DNA of 16,716 nucleotides from JADGGV01 sp035715725 (GTDB lineage Bacteria; Gemmatimonadota; Gemmatimonadetes; Longimicrobiales; RSA9), in contig DASTKT010000056.1 in assembly GCA_035715725.1 (NCBI GenBank), forward strand, positions 1-16,716, written 5' to 3'. Of this stretch, positions 7,395 to 13,807 are shown in pieces; the first letter of the stretch is position 1; each line of letters begins with the position of its first letter. The translations under genes were made by a program, and so were the position numbers. The notes under the pieces are model-generated. The model had not been told where the DNA came from. It did not search any database and saw nothing but the letters and a program-made list of their open reading frames with translations.

Positions 7395-8174
7395 CTACGG
7401 CTTGGGCGCGAGCGCGCTCCCGCCGGCCGCGTCCCCGGTCGGGGCCGCGCCGGCCGGGACGCCCGACGCCGGCCCGCCGGCCGCCGCCGCGCCGGCCCGC
7501 GAGACGAAGTACTGGTTCAGCACGCTCCACTGGAACGTGCGGTACATCCGGACCATCCCCCAGCTCGAGAAGAGCGCCATGGCGAGCGCCGCGGCCACGA
7601 AGTCCGGCGCGAAGCGCCCCGCGCCGAGCACGTGGACCAGCACGTGCGCGAACGCCGCGAAGAACGCGGCGACGGCGATCCCGCCGAACATCCGGTACTG
7701 CGCCCTGAGCTTCTCCACCCGCGCCCCCGCCTCGGGCTGCCAGACGCGCAGCCAGTCGTACCAGAGGAAGATCGTGGCGGTGAGGCGCTCGCCCGCCCCG
7801 GCGTCGCCGTCGTCGGCCAGCTCCAGCTCCGCGAGCAGGAGGCGCCGCATGCTCGCCGGATAGCGTCCGCCGCGCGCCAGCGCCTCCGGCCGCAGCCAGT
7901 AGCTCCGCGGCACGAAGACCGACGCGATGCGGCGCTCGAAGAAGTCGCTCACCGGCCCGAGGAGCTGGCCGACGATGTAGGCGGCGCCGATGACCGCGAC
8001 GCTGAGGAAGAGCGCCGATCCCTGGAGCGCCGGCGCCCCCGCGAACGGCCCCACCACCATCGCGCCGAGGTCACGCCCCAGCGCCGCCGCGATCAGCACC
8101 AGCGCCATCACCCCGGGGATGACCCGCGAGATGACGTCGTAGAACAGCTGCGGGACGAGCTTGATCGCATCCAT
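7395..8174 (-). CDS. four-helix membrane protein, function unknown
   Basis: 259 aa from the ATG at 8174, which has an AGGAG Shine-Dalgarno 6 bases upstream; in-frame sequence further upstream is spurious. Hydrophobic segments lie at about 16-32 (PGVMALVLIAAALG), 52-73 (SALFLSVAVIGAAYIVGQLL), 163-184 (MFGGIAVAAFFAAFAHVLV) and 190-208 (FVAAALAMALFSSWG). A cytosolic or periplasmic loop of about 85 residues (SDFFERRIASVFVPRSYW and onward) lies between helices 2 and 3, and the Ala/Gly/Pro-rich tail (229-259) looks disordered. The N-terminus contains QLFYDVISRVIPG. I do not recognise the family. It is co-oriented with the propeller operon but separated from it by the octamer repeat, so it is probably a separate transcription unit. 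Confidence 0.82.
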   Translation of the reverse strand: MDAIKLVPQLFYDVISRVIPGVMALVLIAAALGRDLGAMVVGPFAGAPALQGSALFLSVAVIGAAYIVGQLLGPVSDFFERRIASVFVPRSYWLRPEALARGGRYPASMRRLLLAELELADDGDAGAGERLTATIFLWYDWLRVWQPEAGARVEKLRAQYRMFGGIAVAAFFAAFAHVLVHVLGAGRFAPDFVAAALAMALFSSWGMVRMYRTFQWSVLNQYFVSRAGAAAAGGPASGVPAGAAPTGDAAGGSALAPKP

Positions 8175-8321
8175 GCCGCGCTCCTGCGCTCCGTTCCGGC
8201 CGCCGCGAGAGGGCCGAGTGCGCAACCGACATTCCCCGGCCGACACCACACCCCCGGTACACCTACGATCTCGCCCGGACGCGCCGCGCGAAAGAGGGGG
8301 CGTCGCGGGACGGCTTCGCTC

Positions 8322-8539
8322 TCGATCTCGAGCGCGATCTCGGGTTTTCGGTGTTCGAGCCCGAGCCCGAGCCCAGCGCCCGGAGGGCGCGGAGCCCGAG
8401 CCCGCCCTTGAAGCGGTTCGTCTCGCCGAACCCCGCGAGAACGGCTGCACGGACGGGCTCGGGCTCGGGCTCCGCGCCGCGGCGCTGGGGTCGGGCTCGT
8501 AACCGCGACACACGAGATCGAGATCGCGCTCGAGATCGA
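8322..8539. repeat. long imperfect inverted repeat, arms about 80 bases, loop about 57
   Basis: The outer 21 bases (8322-8342) are perfectly complementary to 8519-8539. Inside this, 8362-8380 pairs with 8481-8499 with one mismatch, and 8387-8403 pairs exactly with 8461-8477. The arms are built of short-period repeats (GAGCCC and GATCTCGAGCGC units). The loop (8404-8460) contains no recognisable motif. As RNA this would form a very stable hairpin between two divergent genes. Confidence 0.9.
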
Positions 8540-8607
8540 ACCGGTGCTCGCCGACGCCGGCCCGGCCCGTCCACCGCGAGCCGGCCCCCGGCGCGGCTAC
8601 GCCGCGA

Positions 8608-8637
8608 TTGACCCCGCCGATCGACCATTCTTACATT
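8608..8637 (+). promoter_or_regulatory. predicted sigma70-type promoter of the mmsA-like gene
   Basis: TTGACC (8608-8613) matches the -35 consensus at 5 of 6 positions. After an 18-base spacer, TACATT (8632-8637) matches the -10 consensus at 4 of 6, within a locally AT-richer stretch. Transcription would start near 8644, giving a leader of about 87 bases before the ATG at 8731. Confidence 0.5.
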
Positions 8638-8730
8638 GGCTTACGCGCAAGCGCCGGATCGGCCGGGCGACGGAGTTCCCCGCCATACCCGGCGCGTTTT
8701 CTTTCCCCCGCCGATGCGCCCCGGACCGCC

Positions 8731-10212
8731 ATGAGCACCACCGTCGCCGAGCAGCTCCGCAAGTATCCCGACGTCCGCAACTACGTCGCCGGCGGCTTCG
8801 TCGAGGCCGGCGGCGCGCTCCTCGACGTCCACGACCCGGCCCGCGGCACGGTGATCTCGCGCGTGCCGCTCTCCGGCGCCGCCGAGGTGGACACGGCCGT
8901 CCAGGCCGCGCGGCGCGCGCTCCCCGCCTGGGCCGCGACGCCGATCAAGGAGCGCGTCCAGGTGTTCTTCCGCTACCGCTCGCTCCTCGAGAAGCACATC
9001 GACGAGCTCGCGGCGCTCGTCACGGAGGAGAACGGGAAGGTGCCGGAGGAGGCGCGCGCGGAGGTGCTCAAGTCGATGGAGCTGACCGAGTTCGCGTGCT
9101 CGCTCCCGCAGCTCGCGGCGGGCGAGGTGCTGGAGGTGAGCCGCGGCGTCGAGTGCCGCACCGAGCGGCATCCGGTCGGCATCGTCGCCTCGATCACGCC
9201 GTTCAACTTCCCGAACATGGTCCCGAACTGGACGATCCCGAACGCGGTCGCGCTCGGCAACTGCCTGATCCTGAAGCCGTCGGAGCAGGTGCCGCTGAGC
9301 GCGGGCCGCATCGCGGAGCTGCTCGCGGAGGCGGGGCTCCCCTCCGGCGTCTTCCAGGTCGTGCACGGCGGGCAGGCGGCGGTCGAGGCGCTCTGCGACC
9401 ACCCCGGCATCGCCGCCGTCAGCTTCGTCGGCTCGACGCGCATCGCGAAGGTCGTCTACCGCCGCGCCACGTCGAACCTGAAGCGCGCGCTCGCGCTCGG
9501 CGGCGCGAAGAACCACCTGATCGTGCTCCCGGACGCCGACCCGGAGATGACGGCGACGAACGTCGTCGCCTCGATGTCCGGGTGCGCCGGGCAGCGCTGC
9601 ATGGCCGCGTCCGTGATGGTGGCCGTCGACCGGGTGGACGACATCGTCGCGCGGGTCGTGCGGCACGCGCGCTCGCTCGTGCCCGGGCGGGACGTCGGGC
9701 CGGTCATCTCGCGCGAGGCGAAGACGCGCATCGAGCGCTACATCACGGAGGCCGAGGAGGCCGGCGCCGAGGTGCTGGTCGACGGCCGCGGCGCGGTCGT
9801 CCCCGGCCGCGAGGGCGGCTTCTGGGTCGGCCCGACCGTCGTCGACCGCGTCCGGCCGGACATGCGCATCGCGCAGGAGGAGGTCTTCGGCCCGGTGCTC
9901 TCGATCGTCCGGACGTCCGACGTGAACGAGGCGCTCGCGGTCGAGAACGCCTCCCCCTACGGCAACGCCGCCTCCGTCTACACCGAAAGCGGCGGGCTCG
10001 CCCGCTACGTCACCGAGCGCGCCAGCGCCGGGATGGTCGGCGTCAACGTCGGCGTGCCGGTGCCGCGCGAGCCGTTCTCGTTCGGCGGCTGGAACGAGTC
10101 GAAGTTCGGCACCGGCGAGATCACCGGCTGGGGCTCGATCGAGTTCTGGACGCAGTGGAAGAAGACGACGACGAAGTGGAAGCAGGAGGCGGGGACGAAT
10201 TGGATGTCGTAG
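8731..10212 (+). CDS. mmsA: CoA-acylating (methyl)malonate-semialdehyde dehydrogenase
   Basis: 493 aa, the usual length of MmsA/IolA enzymes (about 485-505). It oxidises malonate semialdehyde or methylmalonate semialdehyde with NAD+ and CoA, with loss of CO2, giving acetyl-CoA or propionyl-CoA. The ALDH fold is evident: PFNFPN (157-162), the cofactor loop FVGSTRIAKVVY, the catalytic cysteine in CAGQRCMA (C290) and EEVFGPVLS. LGGAKNH (256-262), with Asn where ordinary aldehyde dehydrogenases have the general-base Glu, is the hallmark of the CoA-acylating subfamily. The chosen ATG at 8731 gives MSTTVAEQLRKYPDV, a normal family N-terminus. An in-frame TTG at 8608 coincides with the predicted -35 box and is rejected. 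Ahead of pyrimidine-degradation genes, it most likely takes the semialdehydes from beta-alanine and 3-aminoisobutyrate. Valine or inositol breakdown is the alternative. Confidence 0.94.
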   Translation: MSTTVAEQLRKYPDVRNYVAGGFVEAGGALLDVHDPARGTVISRVPLSGAAEVDTAVQAARRALPAWAATPIKERVQVFFRYRSLLEKHIDELAALVTEENGKVPEEARAEVLKSMELTEFACSLPQLAAGEVLEVSRGVECRTERHPVGIVASITPFNFPNMVPNWTIPNAVALGNCLILKPSEQVPLSAGRIAELLAEAGLPSGVFQVVHGGQAAVEALCDHPGIAAVSFVGSTRIAKVVYRRATSNLKRALALGGAKNHLIVLPDADPEMTATNVVASMSGCAGQRCMAASVMVAVDRVDDIVARVVRHARSLVPGRDVGPVISREAKTRIERYITEAEEAGAEVLVDGRGAVVPGREGGFWVGPTVVDRVRPDMRIAQEEVFGPVLSIVRTSDVNEALAVENASPYGNAASVYTESGGLARYVTERASAGMVGVNVGVPVPREPFSFGGWNESKFGTGEITGWGSIEFWTQWKKTTTKWKQEAGTNWMS

Positions 10213-10213
10213 G

Positions 10214-10230
10214 GCCCGCGCCACGCGGGC
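10214..10230 (+). terminator. hairpin immediately after the mmsA-like gene
   Basis: GCCCGCG (10214-10220) pairs with CGCGGGC (10224-10230) across a 3-base loop, starting one base after the stop codon. There is no T-run, so it is only terminator-like. The larger palindrome 10236-10330 follows directly. Confidence 0.4.
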
Positions 10231-10235
10231 ACCCT

Positions 10236-10330
10236 CATTCGCATTCGCATTCGCATTCGATCCGTTCCCGCGCAGCGCGGCCCGGCCGAGGAAAAGCCGG
10301 GATGCGCATGCGCATGCGAATGCGAATGCG
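10236..10330. repeat. inverted repeat with hexamer arms, (CATTCG)n facing (CGAATG)n
   Basis: Four exact CATTCG units occupy 10236-10259. About 40 bases later the facing arm (10301-10330) carries five GATGCG/CATGCG/AATGCG units. The two outermost units of the facing arm are perfect complements of the left arm; the inner ones carry mismatches. The 24-base left arm is a pure hexamer repeat. The element fills much of the 260-base gap between the mmsA-like gene and the preA-like gene; nothing else is recognised in that gap. Confidence 0.85.
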
Positions 10331-10472
10331 GGAACAACCGGAGGCGGGTGCGGAGGCGGAGGCGGGAGTCATTGCTTATCAGGGAGCATAAAGCCGCACT
10401 GACATTCTTGTAGCCCCCCGTCGCTGGTCGCCCGGCCGGCGCCGCGATGCCCGACACGCCACGGAGACCGCC

Positions 10473-11597
10473 ATGAGCGCCGACCTGTCCGTCAGCTTCA
10501 CCGGGATCCGCTTCCGCAACCCGTTCCTCCTCTCCTCCGCCCCGCCGACGGAGTCCGAATCCAACATCATGCGCGCGTTCGACGCCGGCTGGGGCGGCGT
10601 CGTCATCAAGACGATCGGGCTGCATCCGGTCGTGAACGTCTACGGCGCGCGCACGAAGTTCCTCCGCGCCTCGCCCGAGACCGGCGAGATCACGATGAAG
10701 AAGCGGCCCGGCGCCGCGCTGCACTCGTCGTGGAACTGGGAGCTGATCTCGGACAAGGGGCTGGACTGGTGGCTGCCGCGCATCCGCCGGCTGAAGGCGG
10801 CGCACCCGGAGGGCGTGCTCGTCGCCTCCATCATGGCCGGCTCGGGGAGCGACAAGGAGCTGCGCAACTGGCAGCTCCTGGCGGAGGGGTGCCAGGCCGA
10901 GGGCGCCGACGGGCTCGAGCTGAACTTCTCCTGCCCGCACATGGACCGGAAGGACATGGGCTCCAACATCGGCAAGGACGAGGGGCTCTGCTCGGTGGTG
11001 ACGGAGGCGGTCAAGGAGGTGGCGACGGTCCCCGTCTGGTGCAAGCTCACGCCGTCGACGACCGACATCGCCATCGAGGCCGGCGCCTGCTTCCGCGGCG
11101 GCGCCGACGCGATCACCTCGTCCAACACGTTCCCGGCGCTCCCGCCGATCGACGCCGAGACGCTCGAGTTCGAGATCAACGTCGACGGGCTCGTCTCCAC
11201 CGGCGGCCTCGGCGGCCCCGCGATCCTGCCGCTCTCGCTCGCGAAGATGACGCAGCTCACCCGCGCGTTCCCCGACCGCTCCTTCTCCGGCATCGGCGGG
11301 ATCTCCGACTTCTCGCACGCGCTCAACTATTTCCTCCTCGGCTGCGGCACCGTGCAGGTGTGCACCGCCGCCATGCTGGACCAGGCGATCGGGCCGAACG
11401 TGATCAAGCGGCTGCTGCAGGGGCTGTCGGAGTTCCTCGAGCGCCACGCGGCGGACGGCTGGACGCGCGTCGAGGACTTCCGCGGGCTGCGCCGCGAGCG
11501 GATCGTCGCCCAGTCCGAGATCCGCCGCCCGAGCGACGCGGACTACCACGGCGGGCACGAGGCGATGGAGGGGTACGCACCCGCCGTGGCGGGCTGA
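10473..11597 (+). CDS. preA: dihydropyrimidine dehydrogenase subunit PreA-like (FMN domain only)
   Basis: 374 aa. It belongs to the dihydroorotate dehydrogenase-like FMN barrel of dihydropyrimidine dehydrogenases, which reduce uracil and thymine to the 5,6-dihydro compounds. Seen: SSAPPTESESNIMRAFDAGW (21-40), GGVVIKTIG (K46, FMN), the active-site loop LNFSCPH with catalytic-type C154 followed by MGSNIGKDEG, VWCKLTP (K191), the phosphate loop GIGGISDFSHAL and GCGTVQVCTAAM. E. coli PreA is about 410 residues and ends in a two-[4Fe-4S] ferredoxin domain. This protein has no CxxCxxC cluster and ends AMEGYAPAVAG. GGAG lies 6 bases before the ATG at 10473. No PreT-like partner is in the window, so the electron donor is unknown. 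Context (dihydropyrimidinase, NCS1 permease, ureidopropionase) strongly supports pyrimidine reduction. Confidence 0.88.
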   Translation: MSADLSVSFTGIRFRNPFLLSSAPPTESESNIMRAFDAGWGGVVIKTIGLHPVVNVYGARTKFLRASPETGEITMKKRPGAALHSSWNWELISDKGLDWWLPRIRRLKAAHPEGVLVASIMAGSGSDKELRNWQLLAEGCQAEGADGLELNFSCPHMDRKDMGSNIGKDEGLCSVVTEAVKEVATVPVWCKLTPSTTDIAIEAGACFRGGADAITSSNTFPALPPIDAETLEFEINVDGLVSTGGLGGPAILPLSLAKMTQLTRAFPDRSFSGIGGISDFSHALNYFLLGCGTVQVCTAAMLDQAIGPNVIKRLLQGLSEFLERHAADGWTRVEDFRGLRRERIVAQSEIRRPSDADYHGGHEAMEGYAPAVAG

Positions 11598-11634
11598 GGG
11601 TCGGCGCGTCGGCGGGGCCGGCGAACGGAATTTT

Positions 11635-11655
11635 TTTCACGGGGAGCTGGGGAGC
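11635..11655. repeat. left terminal inverted repeat of the GxxExxY cassette
   Basis: TTTCACGGGGAGCTGGGGAG plus C, followed by another GGGGGAGGA unit. It contains the TGA stop of the minus-strand ORF (11637-11639). Its first 13 bases recur exactly at 16499-16511. Confidence 0.8.
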
Positions 11656-12059
11656 GGGGGAGGAATGGCTGGCGTGCGGTTTAGCCGGCGGATGCCGTCT
11701 TTCAGCGGCTTCACATTGAAGTTGATCAGCAGACCGGTGGGGAAGGCCGACAGCTTCAGATAAGTGACCAGTTGCGCGATATAGATCGGATCGAGGCGTT
11801 CGACCGACTTGAGCTCCACGACCACGGTGCGCTCGACGAGCAGGTCGAGGCGGTAGCCGCAGTCGAGCTGTATACCCTTGTAGACGACCGGGAGGGCGAG
11901 TTGCCGCTCGAACGCCAGACCACGTTCCGTGAGCTCCGCCGCCAGGCACGCCTCGTAGGTCGATTCGAGCAGCCCCGGCCCGAGCCCCCGGTGCACCGTC
12001 ATCGCCGCCCCGATGATCCGCTCCGTCAGTCCCTCGATGGCCACCGTCCGTTCTCCCAT
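11637..12059 (-). CDS. GxxExxY family protein (PD-(D/E)XK nuclease-like)
   Basis: 140 aa. The family-naming motif is GLLESTY within AAMTVHRGLGPGLLESTYEA (about residues 18-37). A PD-(D/E)XK-type core follows, with D in YRLDLLV and E-x-K in VVVELKSVE, then YIAQLVTYLKL and GLLINFNV. Family members are about 120-140 aa and their biochemical role is not established; the fold is that of restriction-like nucleases. The gene runs against the pyrimidine genes and fills the space between preA and hydA. Its start codon abuts one terminal repeat, which also supplies AGGGAG as a Shine-Dalgarno 9 bases upstream. Its last residues (PPPLPSSP) and stop are encoded by the other terminal repeat. This suggests the ORF travels with the repeats. 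Confidence 0.9.
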   Translation of the reverse strand: MGERTVAIEGLTERIIGAAMTVHRGLGPGLLESTYEACLAAELTERGLAFERQLALPVVYKGIQLDCGYRLDLLVERTVVVELKSVERLDPIYIAQLVTYLKLSAFPTGLLINFNVKPLKDGIRRLNRTPAIPPPLPSSP

Positions 12060-12080
12060 GCTCCCAAGCTCCCTGTGAAA
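12060..12080. repeat. right terminal inverted repeat of the GxxExxY cassette
   Basis: The reverse complement reads TTTCACAGGGAGCTTGGGAG plus C and matches the left end at 19 of 21 positions. It directly precedes the ORF's ATG and carries its ribosome-binding site. Confidence 0.8.
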
Positions 12081-12157
12081 GTTCTTTTCGAACCTTCAGG
12101 CGCCGAAGAGCGCAGCGGAATGCCAGAACCGGTCGAACTCGCGCAAGGGAGACCAAG

Positions 12158-13603
12158 ATGACCTTCGACACCATCGTCAAAGCCGGCACCATCGTCACCC
12201 CCGCCGGTACCTTCCATGGCGACGTCGGCATCCACGGCGCGCGGATCTCCGCCCTCGCCGCCGACCTCGGCACCGACGCCGCGAGGATCGTCGATGCGAC
12301 CGACCACCTCGTCCTCCCCGGCGCGCTCGATGTCCACGTGCACCTCGAGCTGCCGTTCTGCGGCACCGTCTCGGCCGACGACTACCGCACCGGCACGCGC
12401 GCGGCCGCGCGCGGCGGCGTGACCACGCTCATCGACTTCGCCATCCCGTACGCCGGCGAGTCGCTCTCGCAGGCCGCCGACAACTGGCACCGGAAAGCCG
12501 ACGGCAAGGCGCTCATCGACTACACGTTCCACATCTGCGTCACCCGCTGGAACGAGCACCGCGACCAGATCGCCGGGATGGTCGAGCGCGGATTCCCGAC
12601 GTTCAAGGAGTTCATGATCTACGAGTCGGAGGGGTGGCAGTCCGACGACCGCGCGCTCTACGGCACGCTGGAAGCCATGCGCGAGCACGGCGCCATGCTC
12701 CTCGTGCACGCCGAGTCCGCGCGCGTGCTGGACGAGCTCATCGCCCGGCACCACACGCCCGAGCTGATGCGCCGCTACGGCGCGCGGCTGCACGCCCTCA
12801 CGCGCCCGAACTTCGTCGAGGCCGAGGCGATCCAGCGCGTCGTCACGTGGTGCGAGGCGACGGGGGGCCAGCTCTACATCGTGCACATGTCGACCGCCGA
12901 GGGCGCCGACATCGTCCGCGCGGCGCAGGCGCGCGGCGTCCCGGTGCTGGCCGAGACGTGCATCCAGTACCTCGTGCTGGACGACTCGGTGTTCGAGCGC
13001 CCGGACGGCCACCTCTTCGCCTGCTGCCCGCAGCTCAAGAAGCCGCGCGACTCGGAGCGCCTCTGGCGCGGCCTCCGCTCGGGCGAGGTCTCCGTGATCT
13101 CGACCGACACGTGCACGTTCACGCGCGGCCAGAAGGCGATGTGGGAGGGCGACTGGACGAAGATCCCGATGGGGATGCCCGGTCTGGAGACGCTCCTTCC
13201 GCTCGCCTACACGCGCGGCGTGCTCGCCGGGCGGCTGACCGTCGAGGAGCTGGTCCGCAAGCTGGCCACCGACCCCGCGCGGATCATGGGCCTCTACCCG
13301 CGCAAGGGCGCGATCCAGGTCGGCGCGGACGCGGACCTGGCCGTCATCCACCCGACGCGCACGCTCCCGGTGCGCCCCGCCGAGATGGAGACGAACGCCG
13401 ACTGGTCGCCCTACGAGGGGTGGGAGCTGGCCGGCTTCGCGCGCACCACGCTCTCCCGCGGCGAGGTCATCGTGGACGACTACCGCGTCGTCGGCCGCGA
13501 GGGGCGCGGCGAGTGGCTGCCGCGCACCCATGCCGGTCTCCAGGCGACGTCGCCGCCGCCCGAGCCGGCGCGCGCCGCGGCCTTCGTCGCCGCCGGCGCC
13601 TGA
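12158..13603 (+). CDS. hydA: dihydropyrimidinase (D-hydantoinase)
   Basis: 481 aa, typical for the family. It hydrolyses dihydrouracil or dihydrothymine to the N-carbamoyl-beta-amino acid; related hydantoinases act on 5-substituted hydantoins. The binuclear zinc site of the amidohydrolase barrel is complete: H60 and H62 (DVHVHLELP), carbamylated-lysine position K150 (FKEFMIYE), H184 (LVHAES), H243 (IVHMST) and D317 (STDTC). GTVSADDYRTGTRAAARGG and the FMIY tyrosine of the substrate pocket are also typical. AGGGAG (12146-12151) lies 6 bases before the ATG at 12158, supporting this start. The last about 30 residues (SPPPEPARAAAFVAAGA) are a low-complexity extension that runs into a short direct repeat across the stop codon. 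It supplies the second step of reductive pyrimidine degradation. Confidence 0.96.
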   Translation: MTFDTIVKAGTIVTPAGTFHGDVGIHGARISALAADLGTDAARIVDATDHLVLPGALDVHVHLELPFCGTVSADDYRTGTRAAARGGVTTLIDFAIPYAGESLSQAADNWHRKADGKALIDYTFHICVTRWNEHRDQIAGMVERGFPTFKEFMIYESEGWQSDDRALYGTLEAMREHGAMLLVHAESARVLDELIARHHTPELMRRYGARLHALTRPNFVEAEAIQRVVTWCEATGGQLYIVHMSTAEGADIVRAAQARGVPVLAETCIQYLVLDDSVFERPDGHLFACCPQLKKPRDSERLWRGLRSGEVSVISTDTCTFTRGQKAMWEGDWTKIPMGMPGLETLLPLAYTRGVLAGRLTVEELVRKLATDPARIMGLYPRKGAIQVGADADLAVIHPTRTLPVRPAEMETNADWSPYEGWELAGFARTTLSRGEVIVDDYRVVGREGRGEWLPRTHAGLQATSPPPEPARAAAFVAAGA

Positions 13604-13645
13604 GCCGTGACGACGACGACGCCGGCGCCTGAAGCCGTGACGACG
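13592..13645. repeat. short direct repeat spanning the hydA stop codon
   Basis: A unit of about 24 bases beginning GCCGGCGCCTGA and ending GCCGTGACGACG occurs at 13592-13615 and again at 13621-13645, the second with one extra A. The first copy contains the hydA stop. The arrangement looks like a local duplication or slippage event. Confidence 0.8.
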
Positions 13646-13807
13646 CCGCCGCCGACGCGGCCCGCACCGTCGCCCGTGCCGGCGCACGGCGGTCGCCGGG
13701 CGCTCGCCGCGCCGCCGGCGGCACCGCCCGGCCGCATGCCCGTGCAGTCGTCGCCCGCGGCGCCGCCGCCGGCGCGCACCCACCCTCAACGCCGAGGGAT
13801 GCCATGA
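13607..13807 (+). CDS. possible small Pro/Ala/Thr-rich ORF between hydA and the permease gene
   Basis: 66 aa with a GTG start three bases after the hydA stop. It ends in an ATGA overlap with the permease start at 13804. Third positions are mostly G or C, but the composition is very simple (MTTTTPAPEAV, then Pro/Ala-rich) and no domain or signal is visible. It could be a translated coupling leader or simply an open frame in GC-rich spacer. The 200-base space otherwise holds only the direct repeat at its start and the permease ribosome-binding site. Confidence 0.25.
   Translation: MTTTTPAPEAVTTPPPTRPAPSPVPAHGGRRALAAPPAAPPGRMPVQSSPAAPPPARTHPQRRGMP
13794..13799 (+). promoter_or_regulatory. Shine-Dalgarno of the NCS1 permease gene
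   Basis: GAGGGA lies 4 bases before the ATG at 13804 (the GAGG core is 6 bases away). It supports this start rather than an upstream one. Confidence 0.6.

Larger units (their letters stand above)
8175..8730. other. 556-base intergenic region with a long palindrome and a predicted promoter
   Basis: This lies between the divergent membrane-protein and mmsA-like genes. It holds the long inverted repeat at 8322-8539 and a predicted promoter at 8608-8637. Open frames across it are low-complexity translations of the palindrome and are not accepted as genes. I see nothing recognisable in 8200-8320 or 8640-8720. Confidence 0.8.
11635..12080 (-). mobile_element. putative GxxExxY cassette bounded by imperfect terminal inverted repeats
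   Basis: Ends of 21 bases (11635-11655 and 12060-12080) match in inverted orientation at 19 of 21 positions, beginning TTTCAC(G/A)GGGAGCT. The ORF between them runs from inside one end to just at the other, so the unit is 446 bases with almost no free sequence. T-rich stretches lie just outside both ends. No transposase is encoded and no target-site duplication is obvious. The call as a mobile unit rests on the end repeats and their reappearance at 16499-16511. Confidence 0.5.

Noticed and set aside
8263..8628. Small open frames on both strands across the long palindrome
   Set aside because: Their products are Arg/Ser and Glu/Pro repeats that come from the palindrome arms; there is no ribosome-binding site or domain.
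8608..8730. Upstream extension of the mmsA-like gene to a TTG
   Set aside because: The extra 41 residues do not fit the family N-terminus, and the TTG lies in a predicted -35 box.
10005..11558. 517-codon open frame on the minus strand
   Set aside because: It is antisense to the preA-like gene and runs through the hexamer palindrome, giving HSHSHAHAH and RMRMRMRM stretches that are clearly translated repeat.
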